The translations under genes were made by a program, and so were the position numbers. A stretch of 64,000 bases of DNA from CAIKMD01 sp963729935 (GTDB lineage: Bacteria > Pseudomonadota > Alphaproteobacteria > ATCC43930 > CGMCC-115725): positions 496,001 to 560,000 of the forward strand of contig CAVSPW010000002.1 of the NCBI GenBank assembly GCA_963729935.1, read 5' to 3'. This document shows, piece by piece, positions 16,545-26,422 of the stretch (within the stretch, counting starts at the first letter, position 1; every line of letters starts with the position of its first letter). The notes beneath the pieces are model-generated. The model ran no database searches. It saw only the letters and a list, made by a program, of their open reading frames with translations, and was not told where the DNA came from.

Positions 16545-18173
16545 CTAACCGCCGGGGTGAAGCCCCGGCGCCTCCTGGCCCGTCCGCGCGACATATTCGG
16601 TGTAGCCGCCGCCGAACTGATGAATGCCGTCGGGCGTCAGTTCCAGCACGCGGTTCGAGAGCGCGGCCAGGAAGCGGCGGTCATGCGACACGAACAGCAT
16701 GGTGCCCTCGAATTCCTTGAGCGCCGCGACCAGCATCTCCTTCGTCGCCATGTCCAGATGGTTCGTCGGTTCGTCGAGAACCAAGAGATTCGGCGGGTCG
16801 AACAGCATCTTGGCCATGACCAGACGCGCCTTCTCGCCGCCCGACAGCACACGGCAGGGCTTCTCGATATCGTCGCCGGAGAAGCCGAAGCAACCGGCCA
16901 GCGAGCGCAGCGCCCCCTGTCCGGCCTGCGGGAATGACTCGTCCAGCGATTCGAAAACCGTATCGTCGCCGTCCAGCAGGTCCATGGAATGCTGGGCGAA
17001 ATAGCCCATCCTGACGCTGGCGCCGATGATCACCGTGCCCTGGTCCGGCTCGGCCGCGCCGGCCACCAGCTTCAAGAGCGTGGATTTCCCCGCGCCGTTG
17101 GCGCCCAGGACGCACCAGCGTTCCTTGCGGCGCACCCGGAAATCGAGCCCCGTATAGATCGGCTGGCTGCCATAGGCCTTGTGAACGTTCTTGAAGCTCG
17201 CCACGTCATCGCCCGAGCGTGGCGGGGTACGGAATTCAAACTGGATGGCCTCGCGACGCCGGGGCGGTTCCACCCGTTCGATCTTGTCCAGCTTCTTCAC
17301 GCGGCTCTGGACCTGCGCGGCGTGAGAGGCACGCGCCTTGAAGCGCTCGATGAACTTGATCTCTTTGGCGAGCATCGCCTGCTGGCGCTCGAATTGCGCC
17401 TGGCGCTGCGCCTCGCCCAGCGCGCGCTGCTGCTCGTAGAAATCGTAATTGCCCGAATAGGTCGTGAGCGAGCCGCCGTCGATCTCCACGACCTTGCCGA
17501 TGATGCGGTTCATGAACTCGCGGTCATGCGACGTCATCAGCAACGCGCCGTCATAGCTTGTGAGAAAAGCCTCCAGCCAGATCAGGCTTTCGAGGTCGAG
17601 ATGGTTGCTCGGCTCGTCCAGCAGCATGCCATCGGGCCGCATCAGCAGGATGCGGGCGAGCGCCACGCGCATCTTCCAGCCGCCGGAGAGCAGGCCGACA
17701 TCGCCGTCCATGCGTTCCTGGCTGAAGCTCAAGCCCGCGAGCACCTCGCGCGCCCGCGCCTCCAGCGCGTAGCCATCCAATTCCTCGAAGCGTCCCTGCG
17801 CCTCGCCATAGCGCGCGACGATGGCGTCCATGTCGCCTTCCTGGTCCGGATCGACCGTCGCGGCTTCGAGCTTGGCCATTTCGGCGGCCAGCGCGCTCAC
17901 CGGCCCGACGCCATCCATCACCGAAGCGACCGCGCTCTGGCCCGACATCTCGCCGACATCCTGGCTGAAATAGCCGATCGTCATGCCGGGATCGATCGTC
18001 ACTTGGCCATCGTCGGGCCGGTCCTCGCCCGCGATCATCCGGAAAAGCGTCGTCTTGCCGGCGCCGTTCGGCCCGACAAGTCCCACCTTCTCGCCCTTCT
18101 GGATGCCCATCGACGCGTCGATGAACAAGATCTGATGGCCGTGCTGCTTGCCGATATTATCGAGACGAATCAT
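16545..18173 (-). CDS. ABC-F family ATPase (YbiT/Uup-like translation factor)
   Basis: The 542-residue soluble protein has two ABC domains: Walker A GPNGAGKTT and GANGAGKST, signatures LSGGWKMRVALA and LSGGEKARLVMA, Walker B MLLDEPSNHLDLE and LVLDEPTNHLDMA. Between them is a long charged linker (FYEQQRALGEAQRQAQFERQQAMLAKEIKFIERFKARASHAAQVQSRVKKLDKIE), the P-site tRNA interaction motif of ABC-F factors. There are no membrane segments. These proteins act on ribosomes rather than in transport. The start at 18173 is the only sensible one by homology. Confidence 0.9.
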   Translation of the reverse strand: MIRLDNIGKQHGHQILFIDASMGIQKGEKVGLVGPNGAGKTTLFRMIAGEDRPDDGQVTIDPGMTIGYFSQDVGEMSGQSAVASVMDGVGPVSALAAEMAKLEAATVDPDQEGDMDAIVARYGEAQGRFEELDGYALEARAREVLAGLSFSQERMDGDVGLLSGGWKMRVALARILLMRPDGMLLDEPSNHLDLESLIWLEAFLTSYDGALLMTSHDREFMNRIIGKVVEIDGGSLTTYSGNYDFYEQQRALGEAQRQAQFERQQAMLAKEIKFIERFKARASHAAQVQSRVKKLDKIERVEPPRRREAIQFEFRTPPRSGDDVASFKNVHKAYGSQPIYTGLDFRVRRKERWCVLGANGAGKSTLLKLVAGAAEPDQGTVIIGASVRMGYFAQHSMDLLDGDDTVFESLDESFPQAGQGALRSLAGCFGFSGDDIEKPCRVLSGGEKARLVMAKMLFDPPNLLVLDEPTNHLDMATKEMLVAALKEFEGTMLFVSHDRRFLAALSNRVLELTPDGIHQFGGGYTEYVARTGQEAPGLHPGG

Positions 18174-18605
18174 GAGGTCTGTACGGTCCGGTGACGCTGA
18201 CCAGCGTCAGCCGTGGGCAAAGCGGTCGCGCCTGTCGACGCGATCGCCGCGATATATGTAACTCTATGATTTAGTTGTCAATTTTTCGCCGGGCAACGCT
18301 GCCGGCGCGGTGCCCCGCGCGAAAATTACGGTTCTGATTTTAAAGGGAAATTCGGCCGAAAATTTTTTCGCGGCTTGACGGACGATCGGGATGACGGGCC
18401 GTCGGCTCGCCGTTCGATCGCGTCGGCCGGCGCCGTCTTTCGCCCAAAACGGCCGGCGGCAGGGCGTTGGCGCGACGACCCAAACCGCCCCGCGACATGC
18501 CGCGCCGGAGGTTGCCTTTCGCGCACGTCGGTGCAACAAGACACGCCATATACCGCGCATTGGATCAACTCAGCCGATACGAAAGCGGCGCTCGGAGGTG
18601 CAAGC
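18174..18605. promoter_or_regulatory. Divergent intergenic region between ABC-F gene and idh
   Basis: No gene is supported in these 432 bases. On the minus strand, TTGACA (18281-18276) and CATATA (18258-18253) are 17 bases apart, a credible promoter for the ABC-F gene. The rest contains an AT-rich block around 18310-18370 that may hold the idh promoter. A GGAGGTG ribosome-binding site lies just before the idh ATG. Confidence 0.55.
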
Positions 18606-20828
<2,223 letters not shown>

Positions 20829-20855
20829 CGCGACATCATCGGAAGCGGCGTTAAA

Positions 20856-20887
20856 AGAAGCCGCCCCGGGCAGCCGGGGCGGCTTTT
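20856..20887 (+). terminator. Rho-independent terminator after idh
   Basis: A perfect 12-base stem AAGCCGCCCCGG / CCGGGGCGGCTT with a GCAG loop is followed by TTTT, 27 bases after the idh stop codon. Because the stem begins with AA preceded by A residues, it could also work weakly in the other direction. Confidence 0.9.
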
Positions 20888-20982
20888 CCGATCGGCCGCG
20901 CGCGGCTCAATGCCCGGCGGCGCACCGAATTGCCGCAAGCGCGCGGACCGGTTAACCTCGCGCTCGCGTCAGGGAGGCTCTC

Positions 20983-21906
20983 GTGCTCGTTCACCCGACC
21001 GGCAAATTCGACAACAGTCCCGCAGACAACCGCACCATCGCGGTGAAGCCGCTCGCCGCCGCGATGGGCGCGGAGATTTGCGGCGTAAACCTCGCCGCGT
21101 TCGGCGCCGAGCAATTCGCGGAAATCCGCGCGGCCCTCTTCCGCCACAAGATGATCTATTTCCGCGACCAGACCATCACCCATCGCGATCAGGAAGCGTT
21201 CAGTCTGCGCTTCGGCGATTTCGCGGAAGATGCCTATACCAAGGGCGTGCCCGGCCATCCCGCCGTCCAGCCCTTGATCAAGGAGAAAGATCAGAAGATC
21301 GGCGTCGTCTTCGGCGCCGGTTGGCACACGGACTCGGCCTTTCTGCCGGAACCGCCGGCGATCAGCATGCTCTATTCGGTCGAGATTCCGCGTTACGGCG
21401 GCGATACGATCTGGGCGAACGGCGTGCTCGCTTATAACAACCTGAGCGACACGATGAAGCGCATGCTGGCGCCCTTAAAGGTGCATATGTCGATGGCCAA
21501 CGTCCTCGCCGCGGCGCAGAAATATCAGGATCCCGACCAAACGCCGATCGGCAGGGTCGCGGCGACGAAAGACATGAACCAGCTGCCGCCCGACATCCTG
21601 CGCAAGGTGAAGGGCTCGTTCCATCCGCTGGTGCGCACCCATCCCGTGACGGGCGAGAAGTCGCTCTATTGCGACGAGACTTATGCTTGCGGGATCGAGG
21701 GCCTGACCGACGCGGAAGCCGACCCGCTGCTGAAATTCCTCCTTGCCCACATCACGCAGCCCGCCTTCACCTGCCGCCTGCGCTGGGAGCCGAAGATGTA
21801 TGTCTGCTGGGACAACCGCATCTGCGTGCATCAGGCGTTCAACGACTACGACAATTTCCGCCGCGAACTCTACCGCACCACCATCGCCGGAGAGAGGCCA
21901 GCCTAG
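20983..21906 (+). CDS. TauD/TfdA-family Fe(II)/2-oxoglutarate-dependent dioxygenase
   Basis: The 307-residue protein follows the TauD layout: IAVKPLAAAMGAEICGVNLA at the start, HKMIYFRDQTITHRDQEAF, the first metal triad pair in GWHTDSAF (H-x-D), and the distal histidine in NRICVHQAFNDYDNFRREL, with the 2-oxoglutarate-binding arginine expected in the same segment. It hydroxylates a small molecule (taurine, aryloxyalkanoate or similar) using oxygen and 2-oxoglutarate. It starts at GTG 20983 with GGGAGG upstream. Nothing nearby tells the substrate. Confidence 0.9.
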   Translation: MLVHPTGKFDNSPADNRTIAVKPLAAAMGAEICGVNLAAFGAEQFAEIRAALFRHKMIYFRDQTITHRDQEAFSLRFGDFAEDAYTKGVPGHPAVQPLIKEKDQKIGVVFGAGWHTDSAFLPEPPAISMLYSVEIPRYGGDTIWANGVLAYNNLSDTMKRMLAPLKVHMSMANVLAAAQKYQDPDQTPIGRVAATKDMNQLPPDILRKVKGSFHPLVRTHPVTGEKSLYCDETYACGIEGLTDAEADPLLKFLLAHITQPAFTCRLRWEPKMYVCWDNRICVHQAFNDYDNFRRELYRTTIAGERPA

Positions 21907-22032
21907 CCATGCCGGGCAGCGCCGGCTCCAGGCTTTCGCGGCGCCGGCCACATCGCACGCCTCGTCCTTGAACGAAGGGGCAGCCGAAGAAGGCCCTGAA
22001 ACCGACAAGGCGCGCGTGACGGTCTAGGCCTT

Positions 22033-22067
22033 GATCGCGCGTCAGTTCAAAGGCTGAACGCGCGATC
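22033..22067. other. Hairpin between the dioxygenase gene and the ybaK fragment
   Basis: A perfect 9-base inverted repeat GATCGCGCG/CGCGCGATC encloses 17 bases that contain a further TCAG/CTGA pairing. There is no T-tract. It may terminate transcription from one side or simply mark the edge of a rearrangement, since the ybaK coding sequence stops just beside it. Confidence 0.4.
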
Positions 22068-22077
22068 GTCAGCCGGC

Positions 22078-22269
22078 TTACGCCATTAACGTCTTCAAGA
22101 CGCGCTGCGGCGCCTCGCCCAAGGCCTCGGCCGCCTGCATGCCGATCTTGTCGGCGTCGGGTTCGTAATCGTTGCCGTGCACCGTGAAGGCGATCTTGGC
22201 TTTTTCGAGCGCCTGAATCGCGCGGGCGGCTTTGGACACGACTGACGTGCTCCTGAGATTAGAGTCCAA
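22078..22269 (-). pseudogene. YbaK/EbsC-type Cys-tRNA(Pro) deacylase, N-terminal fragment only
   Basis: The 63 residues SKAARAIQALEKAKIAFTVHGNDYEPDADKIGMQAAEALGEAPQRVLKTLMA match the N-terminus of YbaK-family aminoacyl-tRNA editing proteins (about 155 residues). The frame stops at TAA exactly where the conserved core should continue, and the following DNA shows no remaining ybaK homology. So the 3' two thirds have been deleted. It borders the lower-GC island and may be a casualty of that insertion or of a later deletion. Confidence 0.75.
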
Positions 22270-22326
22270 CTTTTCATAAGCGGCTGCTCAGCGCTACCTT
22301 CTTTTGCCGATCAATGATCATGGAAT

Positions 22327-23283
22327 TTATTCCGCGGCTGTCTTAAAAAAATGCGGAGGAATCGCCACTAGCTTGGATTTTGGATCTGGTTCAAAAATCG
22401 CCCGCTCAACTGGCCGAAATACCGCATTTCCGTTGATCGTGGCCTTGAGTCGCTTCTCAGCCATATGAAAATAGGCTTTGTCGCGCTCCGCCCCAATAAA
22501 GCGTCTTCCTTCGACCAATGCCGCAACCCCAGCGGAACCGGATCCCATAAACGGATCAAATACCATTCCATTGGCTGGACAAAGTGCGCGCACTAATCTC
22601 TGTGCCAGCGCGACTGGAAATTGACATGGATGCCCCACCTTCTCTAGGTGATTGCCTTTAACATTGGGGATCTCCCAAACATCACCCGGATTTTTCCCCA
22701 AAGGATTCCCGCTAAGCTCTCCCCGCTCCGGTCCTTTGTAATGCCGCTTGCCCGGATATTTTTGGCGGATGCGCACCGCATCAAGATCAAAAAAATAATC
22801 TTCGCCTTTGGTGTACCAAAGTACGGTCTCATGTCTGCCACTAAACCTGGATGTGCCATGTAGGCCATGGCCAAACGACCAGATGATTCGATTCCGCAAC
22901 GCAACCTTTTTGTTGCCCTCGAGAATCGCGAATACCGCATAGTCGAGGGGATAGGTAGTCTGCTTTGAAACGTGACTACCAACTTGCCAACAAATGTTCC
23001 CACCGGCTTTTGTGATACGAATAATTTCGGGAAGGAGTCTCTTATGGGCGTCGATAAAGTCTTGAACTCGTCGGGCTTTCTCGTATTCCATGCCTATGCA
23101 GTAAGGTGGTGACGTTATCACTAGATCGACCGAATCATCGGGCAGCTTCGAAATTAGGTCGAAGCAATCCCCCAAATAAAGTGCGGCTGTAACGCCGGAT
23201 TGGAGCGCCCCGGAAGCGTGGTGCGCCGAGACATATCGGCGAAGGACCGCCTTCCTGCCCATATCAGCGGGCTCAGAGTTCAT
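22327..23283 (-). CDS. Site-specific DNA methyltransferase, beta-class (N4-cytosine or N6-adenine)
   Basis: The 318-residue protein has motif IV TSPPY at residues 57-61 (DSVDLVITSPPYCIGMEYE) before the SAM-binding motif I FDPFMGSGSAG at 242-252, the permuted order of beta-class methyltransferases; SPPY is most often seen in N4-cytosine enzymes but also occurs in adenine ones. A target-recognition stretch lies between them. The ATG at 23283 overlaps the stop of the DGQHR frame (ATGA), so the two were made as a coupled pair. The recognition sequence cannot be read from sequence. GC content is lower than in the flanking chromosome. Confidence 0.88.
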   Translation of the reverse strand: MNSEPADMGRKAVLRRYVSAHHASGALQSGVTAALYLGDCFDLISKLPDDSVDLVITSPPYCIGMEYEKARRVQDFIDAHKRLLPEIIRITKAGGNICWQVGSHVSKQTTYPLDYAVFAILEGNKKVALRNRIIWSFGHGLHGTSRFSGRHETVLWYTKGEDYFFDLDAVRIRQKYPGKRHYKGPERGELSGNPLGKNPGDVWEIPNVKGNHLEKVGHPCQFPVALAQRLVRALCPANGMVFDPFMGSGSAGVAALVEGRRFIGAERDKAYFHMAEKRLKATINGNAVFRPVERAIFEPDPKSKLVAIPPHFFKTAAE

Positions 23284-24258
23284 GGCTTTTCATAATATTC
23301 ATCGAACAATTTCTTGCCGAGTTGATCCCAATGACTGGATTTGTAGGCGCCGAAGCTGAACCCCGAGAGATCCTTCATACGATGCTTATGAGCCTCAAAC
23401 GAAAGAGACCAACGATTTTGGATTATACGACGAAGGCAAGCTATCAGACCGTTGATGGATGTAGGTCTCAGAAGTTTTGAGGGCGTATCCGACTCGACGT
23501 CCCAATTCGATGTTCCATAGGCAAGTTTGGCTGCTAACAAGAAGTCGTTGAGGCTTTTGACGCAAAACCCGACATACTCATCAAGGAGCTGCAGATCGCC
23601 TTCGTACTGTGCATCCCGCGCCGATTTCCCTTCGCGTGCTTTTAGCCGATTTTTCTCTCGATGCTTCCATGCAAAAAATAGACTGTCGCTACCGTCGAAT
23701 TTGACGAGTGGCCGCAGCCCATAGCTCACAATCGAAGACGTTTTGATCTTCGCCGGCGAGTCAAAATAAGCAAGCTGAAAGAGGCTTTTGTACGGACCGG
23801 TCTTTGCTATTTGCGCAATGATGCGTCGAGCAACAGCAATGCCGGAAAATGGGCGGACTATCGTCTCGATGTCCTGACGCAACCCCGGCCGAGCTCGTGT
23901 TTGAGTGTCATTCACTTCGAGGAAAAGACGCGCCTCGAATTCTAACCGAGCTTCCTCTTCGATCGCAGAAGGATAGATGATGCCCGTCACGAGCAGATGC
24001 TGCCGCTTCCTAAGGACGGCGATTCTCTCCTCGAGAGAATCCGTTCCCTCGTGATAACAAAATACTCGATGCTGACCATCGATAATTCCAATCCTGCTAT
24101 ATCCGACCGGGATTGAGACAATAATTGGCCGAGCCTTGGTGACGTTCATAGGTAGACTATAGGGTGATGATGGAGAACGCTCTTTGAGCGCGGTCTCCGC
24201 GGGTAAGGTAACGATGATATTATTTACGAAGACGCGCTTCTCGTCCTGAAGATATTTA
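23280..24258 (-). pseudogene. DGQHR-domain protein, C-terminal part (3' of IS insertion)
   Basis: The frame reads KYLQDEKRVFVNNIIVTLPAE, then GYSRIGIIDGQHRVFCYHEG with the DGQHR signature, and ends in a helical region (LGKKLFDEYYEKP). DGQHR domains occur in DndB (phosphorothioation control) and in many proteins linked to DNA modification. An open frame continues upstream to 24350, but its first 30 residues (MNSRVNL to KPAAA) come from the terminal repeat and leader of the IS. The genuine sequence begins at the target-site duplication (24256-24258). The matching N-terminal part lies at 25503-26284 on the other side of the IS. Confidence 0.88.
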
Positions 24259-24318
24259 TGAGCTGCTGCCGGTTTCGTGGACACCGAGATAGGTGTTTTA
24301 TGGAACCGGAGGTGGCAG

Positions 24319-24609
24319 ATGGAACGACGGAGATTTACGCGGGAGTTCAAGCTCGAAGCGGTGAAGCTGGTGACGGATCGCGGCGTGACGATCGCGCAGG
24401 CGTCACGCGATCTCGACGTGAACGGGACGGTGCTGCGGCGATGGGTGAAGGAGTTCGGGTCTGACCCGGAGCAGGCGTTTCCGGGTCACGGTCAGCAGAA
24501 GGCGGACCAGGGCGAGATCACCCGGCTGAGACGGGAAGTCGCCAAGCTCAAAGCCGAGCGGGACATCCTAAAAAAAGCCGCGGCCTACTTCGCGAAGGAC
24601 AACCTGTGA
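24319..24609 (+). CDS. IS3-family transposase OrfA
   Basis: The 96-residue protein starts MERRRFTREFKLEAVKLVTDRGVTIAQASRDLDVNGTVLRRWVKE, a helix-turn-helix of the IS3 OrfA/InsE type, followed by a leucine-zipper-like helix ITRLRREVAKLKAERDILKKAAAYF. It binds the IS ends. GGAGG precedes the ATG at 24319. Seven A residues (24570-24576) followed by G form a slippery site; the -1 frame from there to orfB has no stop, so an OrfAB fusion can be made by programmed frameshifting, as in other IS3 members. Confidence 0.93.
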   Translation: MERRRFTREFKLEAVKLVTDRGVTIAQASRDLDVNGTVLRRWVKEFGSDPEQAFPGHGQQKADQGEITRLRREVAKLKAERDILKKAAAYFAKDNL

Positions 24610-25472
24610 AGTTCAGCTTCATCGCGAAGCACCGGGGTATATGGCCGGCGGGATGGTTGTGCGGGGCGCTCGGTGTCTCGCGCGGTGGGTTCTATGCCTG
24701 GCTCACGCGACCACGAAGCCGGCGCTCGATGATCAATGAAGAGTTGGCAGCAAAGGTACGGTCGAGCTTTATCGGCAGCGACCGAACCTATGGCGCGCGC
24801 CGTGTCTGGAAAGATCTTCTCGCCGAGGGCGCGTCGTGCTGCTTGCATCGGGTCGAGCGCTTGATGCAGCAACAGGCCCTGCGGGCACGGCCACGACGGC
24901 GCCGCCTGCCGTCGGATTCAGGTGAACGGCAGGCGGGCGCCGTCGCTCCGAATGTCTTGGGCCGCAGCTTCGAAGCGCCGGCACCCAATCGCCGCTGGAT
25001 CGCCGACTTCACCTACATCTGGACGGCGGAGGGCTGGCTCTATGTCGCCGCCGTGATCGATCTCTTCTCCCGGCGCGTCGTCGGCTGGTCGATGAGCGCG
25101 GCGATGACAGCGGAGCTCGTCACCGATGCCCTGGTGATGGCGATCTGGCGACGCGGCAGGCCCGATGCGCTGCTGCATCACTCCGATCGCGGCAGCCAGT
25201 ACACTAGCGACCAGTTCCAGCGGCTGATGACCGATCACGGCGTCACCTGCTCGATGAGCCGCTCCGGCAATGTCTGGGACAACGCGGCGATGGAGAGCTT
25301 CTTCTCGTCGCTCAAGACCGAGCGCACGGCCCGCAAGGTCTACCGGACACGCGACGAGGCCAGGGCAGACGTGTTCGACTACATCGAGCGCTTCTACAAC
25401 ACCAAGCGTCGGCACTCGACCATCGGCTACCTAAGCCCTATGGAGTTCGAAATGAAGGCCGGATTCGCTTAA
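24606..25472 (+). CDS. IS3-family transposase OrfB (DDE catalytic domain)
   Basis: The 288-residue protein has an N-terminal HTH-like segment (WLCGALGVSRGGFYAWLTRP), the conserved YGARRVWKDL region, then the rve integrase core: first D in WIADFTYI, second D in LLHHSDRGSQYTS and E in NAAMESFFSSLKTE, ending with the YNTKRRHSTIGYLSPMEFE motif. The GTG at 24606 overlaps the orfA stop; the active transposase is expected to be the OrfAB fusion. Confidence 0.95.
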   Translation: MKFSFIAKHRGIWPAGWLCGALGVSRGGFYAWLTRPRSRRSMINEELAAKVRSSFIGSDRTYGARRVWKDLLAEGASCCLHRVERLMQQQALRARPRRRRLPSDSGERQAGAVAPNVLGRSFEAPAPNRRWIADFTYIWTAEGWLYVAAVIDLFSRRVVGWSMSAAMTAELVTDALVMAIWRRGRPDALLHHSDRGSQYTSDQFQRLMTDHGVTCSMSRSGNVWDNAAMESFFSSLKTERTARKVYRTRDEARADVFDYIERFYNTKRRHSTIGYLSPMEFEMKAGFA

Positions 25473-25483
25473 CAGAGAGTCAT

Positions 25484-26284
25484 TCAAACCGGCAGCAGCT
25501 CATTACGCATTTTGCCGATTTTGCTTCGAATCAAGATTCGCTGATATAGGTGCGTAGAGTCACGCCAACCGTCTCTCCGCAGAACGTATGCGCCGTTCAT
25601 GAGAGTTTCAGGATCTGCATAAAATGAAACTACTTGGAAGCCGGAAGGAAAGCTGCTCATAGTGTCCGGCAGCAATTGGCCGACATAATCATGGCTCTGA
25701 GTGGACGCCGTTATCGCGCCTGATCCGACATCGCTCCACGCCAGGTCAAGAAAGGAAAAAAATTCGATGCGAGCAGATCGCTGAATCGTTCTGGCCAACG
25801 CATAGAAATACTTTTTAAGACCGCCCTGAAAAAAGACCACGCTCGGACACGTTGCAATCGTCTCGGGCGCAGCTTCTTGCAAGGGCACATAAAGAATGCG
25901 AATTTGGTAGTGAGGGTAGCCGTATATTGGATTTAAGTGCGCCGGCAGGTCCGGATATCGACTTCTTGCGCAGTTTAAGAAGCGGGGCACATCTGCAAGA
26001 ATCTTATCGAACAACGGCTTCTTTTTTAGGATGTGTGATGCGTCCGGCTTTCCGACCGTGTACTCCGTCAAGAGTAAGACGTTTTCAAAAATGAAAATGT
26101 CGTCCAATTCTCCGTCCCGACCGTCCACAGTAATCTGAACTCCATCGGCCTTGACGTGAGTGAAGTCCAGATCGCGCATAAACGCTCGAAAGTCGCGGTA
26201 GAGCTTGCGCTGTGTTCGCCGCCTGAGCTTCTCCTCAGCAGATAGCTTCTTTCTCTTGGCCTTGGCTTTTCTTCTTCTTGCCAT
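25484..26284 (-). pseudogene. DGQHR-domain protein, N-terminal part (5' of IS insertion)
   Basis: The frame begins at ATG 26284 (GAGGGG four bases upstream) with a basic tail MARRRKAKAKRKK. Residues 58-76 read GELDDIFIFENVLLLTEYT, which resembles the D...E-x-(K/T) core of PD-(D/E)xK-type nuclease folds, though the usual lysine is a threonine here. The last 7 codons (NELLPV and stop) come from the IS terminal repeat. Joined to 24258-23280 without the IS, one frame of 585 residues results, with DGQHR at about residues 320-324. The N-terminal half alone would lack the DGQHR domain, so the system is probably inactive unless the IS excises. Confidence 0.85.
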
Positions 26285-26422
26285 TATCCCCTCGATTAGA
26301 TCTACAAAGAGAATCATATCTATAAATAGGTGTAAAGGGGGTTCGCGAAGGTGACTTGCCGCTCACAAGCGATCTTTGACTGGCACACGAAGGCTAGCGC
26401 ACCTACCTAAATCGCACTCTCC

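Larger units (their letters stand above)
24259..25502 (+). mobile_element. IS3-family insertion sequence, complete (1244 bp)
   Basis: The element is bounded by terminal inverted repeats TGAGCTGCTGCCGGTTT (perfect over 17 bases: 24259-24275 and the complement at 25486-25502) and a TTA target duplication. It holds orfA and orfB in the usual -1 arrangement with an A7 slippery run. Both frames are open and the DDE residues are present, so it looks recent and possibly active. A 34-base identical left end of a relative lies at 33247. Confidence 0.93.
24256..25505. repeat. 3-bp target-site duplication TTA flanking the IS
   Basis: TTA is present at 24256-24258 and again at 25503-25505, directly outside the 17-base terminal inverted repeats. 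Three-base duplications are typical of IS3-family insertion. Taking out the IS with one TTA joins codons ...AAA-ATG-CGT to AAA-TAT-CTT in one reading frame. Confidence 0.85.
22270..26422. mobile_element. Lower-GC genomic island (methyltransferase + DGQHR gene + IS) at the 3' end of guaA
   Basis: Between the ybaK fragment and the guaA stop codon the base composition drops visibly (many AT-rich codons such as aaa, ttt, gaa, att) and all non-IS genes are accessory: a DNA methyltransferase and a DGQHR-domain gene. The 3' end of guaA is a known insertion hotspot for genomic islands in many bacteria. I see no integrase within it and no clear repeat of the guaA 3' end at the left border, so the mechanism and exact limits are uncertain. 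Confidence 0.6.

Noticed and set aside
23280..24350. Intact 356-residue DGQHR protein starting inside the IS
   Set aside because: Its first 30 residues are translated IS end and leader sequence; the gene is the 3' half of an interrupted one.
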